From contig JABANN010000515.1 in the NCBI GenBank assembly GCA_013115125.1, positions 1 to 23,753 on the forward strand: a DNA stretch of 23,753 bases. The letters run 5' to 3'. The position numbers and the translations under genes are program-made. The notes below the pieces were generated by a model, which worked only from the letters and a program-made list of their open reading frames with translations, was not told the origin of the DNA and made no database searches. This DNA comes from Perkinsus olseni (Eukaryota > Perkinsozoa > Perkinsida). Shown here piece after piece: positions 11,455 through 19,873 of the stretch. Position 1 is the stretch's first letter. Every line of letters begins with the position of its first letter.

Positions 11455-12823
11455 TCAGCAGGCAACGACACCGAGTGGTCCACGAAGGGCGACGTCTGCA
11501 GCGTTGATGCTGATGCCGATGGACCTGATACCAAAAGATACCATTCCTGATACCATGACGTCGCGAAAAGATTTTTGATGGCGAAGCTGCGCCCGAATAC
11601 GCGGTGAGTGTCGTCGAACCTCCGCGGCAAAAGTAACGGTTTCAGTTACACAGAGAGCATCTACTACGAAGAAAACTCCCCCAAAGAAAAAAGGCGAAAG
11701 AATCGTGGAGTAGGTAAGTCCCGTGCATCAGATCTCTTTTTCGACTAACCTGAATCTCGTCTCGCAATAGAGACACTCGCCGCCGCAGCAGGAGGGTCAG
11801 CAGGGGCGGTAGAACTGGCTGACTCGGCTGGTGCCTCGATACGACTCTGACACCACACGTACCATCAATAGGGTGCATCAAGTAATCTCAGACTCTTTTC
11901 CAAAAATATGGTATCAATAAGTGATGACAAAATAAAAGTCCCTCCGTGAACATGCTGCGATATACGTGGACTGGTACATGATAAAAACCCTACCAAAACA
12001 ACTGCCTGATATGCGGGTCGGCCGAAGAGTCTCCAAATCCACTCGTATGAGAATCGACGAATTAATCAAACGTAGTTGCGCTCAAGCGCGCTAATATTGG
12101 TGTTAGTGAATGCCTTGATCGGTGTAGTTTAGAACAGATAGAATCTCGGGATTCAACCAAGATTATGCGAAGATCCCTGAGCGCGTCAATCGGAGTAGCG
12201 GCGGAATGGGAGTGTGAAACGTTGCTAGGTTAGTGATGGTCTTACTAGGGCCGTATCGTTTAAATATCAGAGCGAAACTCGGCTTCTTCGATGAATTATG
12301 AGTAGCGTGCCATGTATGTTAACAATTTGTGGAGTGGTGTATTGTGCGTACAAATTAGTCAGGCAGAATCGGGAAACTGCGATATTATAAGGCCTGAATC
12401 TTGAAACCGAAAAGTCTTACAATGCCACGCCCTTGAACCCAGACAAGCATATACTAGCACATAAGAGTCGACGGCGTTCAAGAGTCTCCCAAGGAACTCC
12501 TACGCAGTATTATTATCAAATTGCGAACACCTATCGAAGAAGAGGCATCCTCCTGTCCGTGGTACTCACATTGGTGGTGGCGGTGGAGCTAGCAGGCTGT
12601 CTCAACGCCGTGGTCGCGTTCATAACTCCCCGGACTCTCTTACTCGAGGCAGAGGCTCCGTTCAAAGTTCGCTGGGCTCGAGCAGGACGACTAAGGAGGA
12701 GAAAAATTAATGACACCCACCCAACCTGATGAATACACGCCTTGAACGCCAAACCAATCCACCCGCGAGAAACCAAGCGAGGCTTATCTGGCACCCAGTT
12801 TTGTAAAGCAGGCCATTTAGCAT
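11455..12823 (-). CDS. Ala/Ser/Thr-rich small protein with hydrophobic N-terminus
   Basis: Exons 12823-12726, 12690-12570, 11846-11750 and 11663-11455 join in phase to 174 residues. The start MLNGLLYKTGCQISLAWFLA is hydrophobic and may be a signal peptide or anchor. The middle is low-complexity (QPASSTATTN, APADPPAAAASVS) and contains one N-glycosylation sequon (NAT). The last exon holds FRDVMVSGMVSFGIRSIGIS. The first intron would be only 35 nt, and the third, 12569-11847, is 723 nt with no other content seen. The overlapping minus frame near 11500 (STLQTSPFVDHS) is also protein-like, so the last exon could be spliced differently. It lies just downstream of the mucin-like gene and shares its composition, which hints at a related surface role. 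No family recognised. Confidence 0.45.
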
Positions 12824-13031
12824 AGTCAGCAGCGTGTGGGATTCCTCCGCAACTCCCCTAATTCCTGTGTGAAACTCTGAGCGAGTTGACAACGTCAAAC
12901 TCGGGGATCGATGGTGGCGAGTGTCCCGCCATAAAGTTTACAGTTGGACAGTTCACAGTACAAACTTCACAGTCCACCGTTGGCCCGGCTCGAGCAGCCT
13001 CCCAACGGTGTGCTGATTTCTCCATAGCTTT

Positions 13032-13063
13032 ATGCGAAGGTCGATGTCCAAGGACCTTCGCAT
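13032..13063. repeat. 11-bp perfect inverted repeat downstream of the mucin gene
   Basis: ATGCGAAGGTC at 13032-13042 pairs perfectly with 13053-13063 across a 10-nt loop. It sits about 100 nt past the mucin stop codon, so it would lie in that transcript's 3' end or mark a small mobile-element end. There is no U-tract on either strand to suggest a bacterial-type terminator. Confidence 0.75.
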
Positions 13064-13160
13064 GTCTAGGCACAAGCTTGCTAAGAAACTTGGCAGAAAA
13101 TTCGGCAAAATATTTCAGAAAATTTCCCTTCGAGTTTTTACATTTATCTCCCCCACCAAC

Positions 13161-13528
13161 TTACGCTTCGAAAAAGTTATACCAAACCGCAAGAGCAGCC
13201 GCCGAGACAACGAGTGCGCCGGAAAAGATCAGCAGAGGGACTCGATGGCCGCCAGGGGCCGCTGCCGGGGACGCGGTGGTCGCCGATGCTGCTGCTGTTG
13301 TCGCAGCTGCGGTGGATCTGAAACGAAAGGGGTGGTAAGCCGACACGAGATTTCGCCTGATTGATGATTTTCCTTAAAGATGCGCTGAGGGGATCCAAGG
13401 TCGACCCTGGCATTTCACGAAACACGTTCGCAATATCGCTTGACCGTTAGGAGTGGTCTTTCACTCACTCTGTTGAAGCTTCCGCAGTAGTCGCCGCGGG
13501 AGGCGTTGTGGAGACGGTAGGGGCAGCC

Positions 13529-13595
<67 letters not shown>

Positions 13596-14438
13596 CGGCG
13601 GCGGGCGCTGTTGTCTGTGGTGATGCTGTAGACACCGGAGAGGCGGCAGCAACTGAGGAAGACGTTCTTGGGAAGCTCTAGAGAATACCGACTAGAGAAT
13701 ACCGACTATACAGTACTCTCGTACTCTCAGTACTCTCGGGCGAACGAACCACCTTGGGTTACTCGGAGCCACACAAACGACGCGCTCACAGCGAACGAAC
13801 GTGGGCAACACTCAGCCGGTCTCGAGCTGAAATTCACGATTGTGAACGAGGAAAAAAACGAAATTTTTTACGAAGGTGCGGCGGTCGGCTTCCAGAGGAG
13901 ACCTGCTAGAGGGAAGGGGACTCACCAGTAGTTGGAACAGCGGCTGTGGTTTGAGCAGGAGCAGCCGGAGCCTCTGTGGTTTGAGCAGAAGCTGCTGTTG
14001 TCGATGTGGCATTGGGAGTGACAGTACTCGTCGTAGATGCACTAGCAGTAGTCGAAGAGGATGCCGTAGTGGAGGGCGGAGGGGACGGCGCTGCACCTAA
14101 CGGGTGGTCAGTGAAGTAATTCTAGAACCCGCTTTTACGCGAGTTTCAGAATAAGGGGGTGCTAAACTAACCTAGTTTGAAACGCAGACTCGATTTTAAG
14201 ATCGCATTTCACATGTAAAAATCAGGGGTGTAGTTCGGACTGAGGTTCAGTCACTGAACTAGAGGTAAATGATCACCAAATGCAGCGGAGCGAAGCACTC
14301 ACTCAAAAGAGCATGAGTCATCATGAGGTTGGCGTTATTGGACCGTTCGATGGTGATGGCGGCAGCGGTGGTGATGTGGAAGACGATGATGAACAGCAGT
14401 TTAGGGGGCCCGAGAAGGCGACGAAGTCGTATTAACAT
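13161..14438 (-). CDS. Mucin-like surface protein with signal peptide, poly-Thr tract and C-terminal anchor
   Basis: Four exons, 14438-14303, 14096-13926, 13652-13469 and 13317-13161, join in phase (donors all GTGAGT) to 215 residues. Residues 1-26 form a signal peptide (LLFIIVFHITTAAA). From about 46 to 187 nearly every residue is Ser, Thr, Ala or Pro, including 22 consecutive Thr at about 123-144, the hallmark of heavy O-glycosylation. One N-glycosylation sequon (NAT) is present. The C-terminus (HRVPLLIFSGALVVSAAALA, then VWYNFFEA) is hydrophobic to the end: either a GPI-attachment signal or a membrane helix with a very short tail. An extracellular coat or attachment role follows from the family type, not from sequence identity. 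It lies in a head-to-tail run of small genes. Confidence 0.8.
13531..13593. repeat. (AGT)21 microsatellite coding for poly-Thr
   Basis: Twenty-one uninterrupted AGT units on plus. On the minus coding strand they read ACT, giving 21 Thr codons, plus an adjacent ACG for 22 Thr. The uniform codon suggests recent expansion by replication slippage in the mucin exon. Confidence 0.97.
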
Positions 14439-14461
14439 TAGGTGAGTTGGAAAGAATGTTG

Positions 14462-14548
14462 GCTGAAACACCGAGGGGTCCTTGGTTCGATACTACCGCA
14501 GCACATTCTTCATACAAACGACCCGGGTTCGATTCCCACAGCCCCCAA
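14462..14548 (+). repeat. Tandem tRNA-like T-arms upstream of the mucin gene
   Basis: Two B-box sequences lie about 50 nt apart: CTTGGTTCGATAC near 14481 and CCCGGGTTCGATTCCCAC near 14522. GGCTGAAACACCGAGGGG before the first may be a decayed A-box region. They occupy the spacer between the mucin start and the next gene's stop, so they may be in the mucin promoter. Confidence 0.45.
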
Positions 14549-14591
14549 AACACAACAACAATCTGCAAAGAACACCAAGAGCATGATTATC

Positions 14592-15143
14592 TCATTTATT
14601 CGAGTCCGCCAGGCTGATGTCAGCCAGCTTGCCCTTCCCGCTGTTCCGGCGACGCTCTTTACGACGCGCCTGAGGACGAACGAGCATCCCGCGTACACCA
14701 CACAAACCACAAAGCTGCGATGAGAATAGAATGTTATCAATATTCAGAATGGTCGTAGATCACAACGTCCGAGGAGAGGAGACAGGGGTTACTAATCAGT
14801 ACGAGAATGAACTTACTCTGCGACTCTGTCCAGCTGCCTCTTTCGGCTGTCCTTCCTCAATATCAACTTCAACATCTTCCGGGCCTCCCTCGATCTCGAT
14901 AACTTCGGGCTCTGGCTCATCCTTCTCTTCAGCACTGAATCAACCATAACATGTCTTTCGCACAGCGAAGATTCCGTCGGAGTGACTGTTCGCAGCTTCC
15001 TCATTCTCCCCTCCAAAAATTTTCGTATGAGGAGCTCAGCTTCCATAGAGGAAGCGTGGCTAAGAGCCACTCCTGCAGCCTCTATCTCTAATATTTATAT
15101 ACTTTCGTTCGAAATAGTTCGAATAGTTCGAGCGCGGCATCAT
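14592..15143 (-). CDS. Small protein with acidic middle and basic C-terminus
   Basis: Exons 14934-14817 and 14714-14592 are good. The first encodes a strongly acidic segment (EEKDEPEPEVIEIEGG, VEVDIEEGQPKEAAG). The second encodes LCGLCGVRGMLVRPQ, then RRKERRRNSGKGK and a TGA stop, with a strong GTAAGT donor between them. A first exon at 15143-15103 (MMPRSNYSNYFER) fits the phase, giving 93 residues, but other 5' joins are possible. The same stretch is open in another frame giving a very basic peptide; I preferred the acidic frame because it splices into the next exon. No family recognised; charge separation and CGLCG are the only features. Confidence 0.45.
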
Positions 15144-15182
15144 TGAATTCTAACGATAAAAGCCTCGTGCAAAATCCCGATC

Positions 15183-16050
15183 TCACTTCATAACGGTCGG
15201 CGTTTCACCAACCAGGGGAGTCTCATCAACACTCGCCACCTCTCCTTCCGGTTTGTCCAGGATAACCGTTTTCGTCAAAAATCCGATCGCCAGAAGTATC
15301 AGCAAGGAGCCCGTGGTGACGTAGATGATGTTGATAGCTGAAGCAACGAAATATTAATAACAATAATCGAGTCCTGAGGGCGCTTTTTTGGAGTGATAGT
15401 AATCAGTCAACCCTCGTCATCCCAACTGAGGCCGAAGAGGAATGCAGCGAAGAGTAAATGGCGACTACATTCACATTTACCATTTAAGTAAATGGCGTAT
15501 AAAACGTTATGCTGGTGACACGAAACAGGCTATCTAGATTGCGCATACTGTAGCTCTAGTCAGCAGGCAAATCGGCAGTTCCAATCAGCCCTAGTTTCGA
15601 AGAATATATTCTGGAAGCGCACTCTGTACGACCAATCAGAAGGCACTCCACCGATGCCTCGTGCTACGAGCGGAACCAATGCAGCTTACTCTTGCTGGGC
15701 CCTCGTTTGGCGTCATGACTCTGATGACCTCCTAAAGGAAGAGTTTATGGAGCATCCTCGCGACTTCCTACTTTCGCCGACTGCAAAGAAGCTGCCTTCA
15801 GCGGCCTCTTGGCTGAAAGCCGTTGTAGGAGTTCGGGAGCCCAGCTCAAACATCTGAGAAAAGGCCCCCAAAAGGCTGCCCACCTGTCGAACCCAGGTGG
15901 GTTCGACCCCCGCCGGGACTATCATTGTCCCATTTTTACCTTCTGGACCAACTGGCCCGTCCCTAGCATCGCATCATCTACCTCCGTTTTCACTCCGCCA
16001 ACAATATATAATATTAGACACACTGCCGCTGTTGCCCGCCGGGACAGCAT
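15183..16050 (-). CDS. 115-residue type I membrane protein
   Basis: Exons 16050-15940, 15853-15772 and 15337-15183 join in phase. A signal peptide (MLSRRATAAVCLILYIVGG) is followed by a short outside part (about 40 residues, including TEVDDAMLGTG and MFELGSRTPTTAFSQEAAEG), one membrane helix (IYVTTGSLLILLAIGFL, about 69-85) and a 30-residue acidic cytosolic tail with two ETP motifs. First and last exons are strongly supported by their content; the middle exon is chosen by phase and acceptor. The design resembles a minimal receptor or adaptor-like surface protein, but no family is recognised. Its stop is only 40 nt from the proposed start of the next gene. Confidence 0.6.
15879..15901. repeat. 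8-bp hairpin with T-loop-like sequence in intron 1 of the type I membrane protein gene
   Basis: CCCACCTG at 15879-15886 pairs with 15894-15901 around the 7-nt loop TCGAACC. A second T-arm (GTGGG-TTCGACC-CCCGC) overlaps its right arm and ends near 15915. This looks like a tRNA-derived palindrome. A full tRNA cannot be folded. Confidence 0.6.
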
Positions 16051-16334
16051 CTCCGAAATATAGTAATTGCTAACATCCACACCGAGTCCCCAAGATGCGC
16101 TCACGCAGCCGAAAGATTCTCCATGGACTCCCTTTATGAAAACACGACACACAAAAATCAGAGGAAACCATCCATCAGTATCTTGCGTGAGGCATGGAGG
16201 TCGGAGATAATAGAATCCTTGATACGCATGATGCGTGCAATAATACCGTCACAAAAACTGCATAGGACTACCACGTGAATTAAGCAATCAGTAATTTACA
16301 ATAAACCATAATACTTTCTCATCGCTCCGCCACC

Positions 16335-17052
16335 TCACGCGCGAGGCCCTCTAGAAGACGAGCTAGACGACGAGGACGAAGACGAGGTGTCAGAATCGTT
16401 CAATATACCGCTTGTATACCTGCCAATCACCGAGCATGTGAGATTCCTCCACTCAACGCTGAGAATCGAAGATGGCCTAACCCGCTTGCCTCGCGGAATT
16501 CCTGATAGCCAAAAGCATGCCTCAGTTCGAAACTCAGACAAACCGTCGAGATTTGCTGAATATTCTCGACGAATATGAGAAGAACCGTTCGTAGAGAATC
16601 CTATCCCGCTCCATGCGCTCTGTACTCACCTTGCCCTCAGCTCCCCATCAACCGACGACAGCGCTCCAACAGCGACATAAGATACCATATATTTTAAATT
16701 TTGTGGCGCGCGACGGAGAATTTGCCTCAATTCTCTCAAAATGTACTGCGCCAAGGCCAGAGGTAAATTGGTTGCATTTACCTGATAATGACTCCCATGC
16801 TTGCTAGTAGTACCAAATACCGGCCTACTCGACCGTTTCCCGCCCTCGGTACGAAAGCGAAGGGCTGGCCCTTGGGCGGGCGAAGCTGGCGCTTCTGCTC
16901 GGACGTGAAGTTATTCATGAACATCGAATGGAGCTCTTGGACGACCGCAACTGCAAGAACGCCGCATTGTAAGGCAATGACAAAGCAGCGAGCTGACAAC
17001 CCCGTGAATACAGAAGACGGACTAACCGGACCAATATCCCGAGGCTGTTCAT
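16335..17052 (-). CDS. 124-residue basic protein with Ser-run tail
   Basis: Exons 17052-17001, 16950-16829, 16745-16630 and 16419-16335 are all in phase; the first intron is 50 nt. The N-terminus (MNSLGILVRLVRLLYSR) is hydrophobic with Arg and no acidic residue, typical of a mitochondrial presequence or an uncleaved anchor. The middle (FTSEQKRQLRPPKGQPFAFV, YILRELRQILRRAPQNLKY) is basic and helical. The tail is 11 consecutive Ser then RGPRA. The Ser codons vary (TCG, TCT, TCC, AGC), which argues for selection on serine and for this strand; the plus frame there is an acidic shadow. No family recognised. Confidence 0.55.
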
Positions 17053-17166
17053 TCTATGGAGCAGATACGCCGATTGACGATGATAATTAAGATAGATATT
17101 GATAAAAAATATTTTATAATATAATAATAACTAACGACCATACCGACCCGACAGACGCTGCCTGTT

Positions 17167-17764
17167 CTATTCTCGGTGGTACTTGGATCGGTTCGGACCC
17201 GGTTCCAGCGGCAGCGTTTTACACAACTCCACATCGCAGTGGTGCATCCACCCACCCAATTGCTCTTTGCTCATCTTCAACAGCGTCCTCTCATCCACCA
17301 CAACTGATTGCCGAGCCATTTCTTGAAATACCTAAGATGCGCTCGGGTATCTTCATTCACCGCACTCGCAAGAATCCACGATCAGCGACAGCAAATCGCT
17401 CACCTCCAGGCTTAAGTTTCGAATATCTTCCCGCGTTAGCCTCCTCACAGGAATCCATGCCAAATCCTTTTTCTTTGAAGGAGTCATCAGCTTCTTGCTT
17501 ATAAGGAACTGTACGAACAAGTAGTACATCCTAACCTCCCCCGCATCTTGCCATAATCAACCTTAGATACCACATCCGTATAAGCACAAGCCACTTTCAG
17601 ACACCTCTAGCTACACCACGACTCACATTGATGAATTTGTCCGCCCTCTCCAGCACGTCATTCGGGATGACTTTACGACTGACCGGATGCAGTAGAGGCC
17701 GGGGCTGCCGCAAGAACTGCTGCAGACTGCCCGAATCAAAACCTAGGGCGGAAGAATCTAGCAT
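17167..17764 (-). CDS. 140-residue conserved-looking protein, no recognised family
   Basis: Exons 17764-17627, 17561-17536, 17497-17404 and 17331-17167. The first (MLDSSALGFDSGSLQQF, SRKVIPNDVLERADKFIN) and the last two (KKKDLAWIPVRRLTREDIR, then VFQEMARQSVVVDERTLLKM and GGWMHHCDVELCKTLPLEP) look clearly coding. The 26-nt second exon and the 38-nt intron after it are the weak link; a longer second exon from about 17590 is also open but does not fit the phase. No signal peptide or membrane segment, so probably intracellular. The conserved Cys/His cluster (HHCDVELC) could bind a metal; that is inference. It is the first gene of the minus-strand run. Confidence 0.55.
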
Positions 17765-18227
17765 TTATCAGAATCGCTCCCTCCCGACCTCGAACGTATC
17801 TTCCATCCTCGAGGTATGAAAAAAGATATTTCACTTCATTAGAAGGCACTCGTCTTCCGGTAGAATCTTCAGTCCAAATTTGTTGCTGTATAAAACAGAG
17901 GAGCGAGAGTATCTTTAGGTTACCATGGTGCTACATGATTACCAAAGATATTAAATCGATAGGATCGTGAACTAAACATGGATTGCCAAAAGCTGGACCA
18001 CTGAGCTCCCGAAGTCTCCTCTCAAATCGATCATCTAATCGATTTGTATGGAAACCAGCCGATAAGCCACACCCAGCTTCACTTTCTTCAGTCCCCCTAG
18101 TCCGTTCCAACCGACGACGCGCCGCCTGGGAAGAGAAACAAAATCCTCGCTAGGAATCGAACCCGGCTCGTTCGTGCTAAAATCGCGTCTGCCAACCATC
18201 TCGAGTACTCGGTTCCTCCTCTTCCTT
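17765..18227. promoter_or_regulatory. Divergent intergenic region with a tRNA-like fragment
   Basis: This is the shared upstream region of the minus-strand 140-residue protein gene and the plus-strand secreted-protein gene. On minus, 18168-18145 reads AGCCGGGTTCGATTCC, a good B-box, with TGGTTGGCAGACGC upstream near 18200, so a decayed tRNA-derived element lies here. There is no clear TATA box at a convincing distance from either start. Confidence 0.35.
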
Positions 18228-18881
18228 ATGGCCCGGTTTCGAATCCCAACAGTTGCCGCAGTCTGCTGCTGCTGCTGCTGTTCGTTGTGTTGGCTAGGGC
18301 CTGCCCAAGGATTCCACTGCACGCCCAGGACGAATATTGAAGACAAAATTTGTAAGCAGCAAGATAGTTTACAAAATATCCCCGACGGAGCTCATTTGAT
18401 GACACCGTGCTAGAACTTCTCGCCTAGAAGCATCGGACGTAGCGCTGAAGTTGAATACTCCGACGGATGATTATGATTATGAGGTATCAACTGCCACTAC
18501 TCGAACGACAAAGGCCATTGCGCGCCAATACGTGGACGCGGAAGTAAATATTTTTCGTCAGGAGGGAAATACGAAAATTTGAGAGGATTTAAAATCTGCA
18601 GAGCAGGTGGCATCGTCAACGAAGTTCAGGTGCAGGGCGAACCGAGATCGAATGATGTGTCGCTTCTTGAGGTCTACCATTCACGCCTATGATCAGGAAT
18701 ACGAGTGCGGCGACGACCTTCCTACACGTCACTACTATAGAAAATCATTGAGGGCGTTCAAGAGATCGCTGACCCTTCTGGGTTCCATGAGCGCTCTCAC
18801 GATTCAATTAAACGCATAGAAGACGACCCCGAGAGCGCTCGGGAATTGAACACACGGACTTCTCTTCCGCATAACAGATGA
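18228..18881 (+). CDS. Small predicted secreted protein, 147 residues
   Basis: Exons 18228-18351, 18443-18556, 18607-18671 and 18741-18881 join in phase; the second intron is 50 nt. The N-terminus is a signal-peptide-like segment with six consecutive Cys (VAAVCCCCCCSLCWLGPAQG), coded by a TGC repeat. The rest is charged and probably helical (DDYDYEVSTATTRTTKAIAR, KIIEGVQEIADPSGFHERSH, SIKRIEDDPESARELNT) and has no recognised domain. The last exon is the best-supported. The first exon contains a tRNA T-arm-like sequence (GGTTTCGAATCCC), so the signal peptide may derive from a SINE. It is the first plus-strand gene and is convergent with the next minus gene. Confidence 0.5.
18263..18280 (+). 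repeat. (CTG)6 trinucleotide run
   Basis: Six CTG units inside the first exon of the predicted secreted protein, read in frame as consecutive Cys codons. Confidence 0.9.
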
Positions 18882-19063
18882 CAAGATGAAGAAGACTTTC
18901 CCAGCACCCATCAATCGTCGTCCTACAAGTGCGGATGCGCGCAAACAACTACTGGAAGCAGCAGAGGAGTACACGCAAAATATATCAGTGAGGTGGCTCA
19001 GAGACTATGCGCTTTCGATCGCTCTCTAGGCTAGCGTTCCGATGAGACTGTTGATGCCCAGAC

Positions 19064-19873
19064 TCAATGCCTAGCCGACACGTGACTTGGTTGCAGCGAA
19101 GCTAAGGACTTCGGCCAACACGATGCCGAGTTCGGCGAATAAAGGGAGCGCGCCAGTATTCCGCAAGGACTCACCTCCCGCCGATCTCGAATAGGAAGCC
19201 TCCGTTGAACTGAGAGGATGATCGGGTCGAAGGCCGCGAGAGTCGAGCGTCTCCTACCGCAGCCCAGACTGCCCAGTTCCTTGGGATGGACTTCCCCTCT
19301 TGAAGCGGTGCATACCTGATAAAATGGTGCCGCGAAAGAAAACTAACAGCACGACGCGACGCACGGCTTTGGAATGTCATGCAACCTAGTTCGGAGAAAA
19401 AGGCACGCTGAATATGGGATGAATCGCTGGCAACAATAATGCAGCAGACGCCAGACCGAAATACGGCGAAATACACCGACCGCCAGAAATACGATATACC
19501 GAAATACGCCAGACCGAAATACCGGGCGGCGTTGCGTTGTCAACTAGTCGGTCTGTGACATTGAACACAGTAATAGCTTTGCGACTTATCGGATGATAAA
19601 GCGTTGTACTGTGGCCGATAATATCACAGTAGTTGCGGAAGTCTGTAAATCTGACGAGTCGGCCAGGGCATGGCCACCTAAGTTCCACGTTCCTCACACA
19701 AAACCAGATTCGCGAAAACAGCAAAGGAAGCCAGTCTCGGAGCGGACCACTCCTACCTCTGTTGGAGTTATGATGAGCAGTGGCTGCAGGAGGAGAGGAA
19801 CGCATGAGGAATATGCAGTAGTGTGAATTCTCTGCGGCGACCTGCGGCGAGGAAGATCGCAGTAATCGATCAT
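19064..19873 (-). CDS. Small Ser/Arg/Gly-rich protein candidate
   Basis: Exons 19315-19258, 19209-19175 and 19101-19064 join in phase through a 48-nt and a 73-nt intron, giving MHRFKRGSPSQGTGQSGLRS then TEASYSRSAGASLQPSHVSA and a stop. Upstream exons 19873-19757 (MIDYCDLPRRRSPQRIH, then hydrophobic CVPLLLQPLLIITPTE) and a 22-nt exon at 19407-19386 also fit, for 89 residues in all. That longer form overlaps, antisense, the first exon of the next plus gene, so the short form starting at the ATG at 19313 may be the real one. No family recognised. It is convergent with the secreted-protein gene, 180 nt away. Confidence 0.35.
19450..19522. repeat. Short interrupted tandem repeat, GAAATAC units
   Basis: Five copies of GAAATAC in 73 nt. 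The longer unit GCCAGACCGAAATAC occurs exactly at 19450-19464 and again at 19508-19522. It lies just left of the start of the coiled-coil gene and within the proposed long intron of the minus gene. Confidence 0.85.

Noticed and set aside
12886-13338. 150-codon plus-strand frame ending in Ala/Val runs
   Set aside because: Its 3' half is the complement of the mucin terminal exon, and its 5' half covers the stem-loop and spacer. No splice signals or start support it.
13461-13652. Poly-Leu peptide on minus across the microsatellite
   Set aside because: It is the wrong frame of the mucin exon. The Thr frame joins to three other exons in phase and continues a Ser/Thr/Pro composition.
14813-15070. 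85-codon basic ORF on minus
   Set aside because: It is the shifted reading of the acidic exon at 14934-14817. The acidic frame ends at a strong donor and continues into a good exon.
16330-16578. Acidic plus-strand exon beginning DELDDEDEDE
   Set aside because: It is the complement of a Ser run coded by four different Ser codons that splices in phase on minus, and all neighbouring genes are on minus.
18889-18993. Plus-strand frame starting MKKTFPAPINRRPTSADARK with a GTGAGG donor
   Set aside because: It looks protein-like, but it begins 7 nt after the stop of the secreted-protein model and no phase-compatible upstream join was found. It may be 3' untranslated sequence or an alternative last exon.
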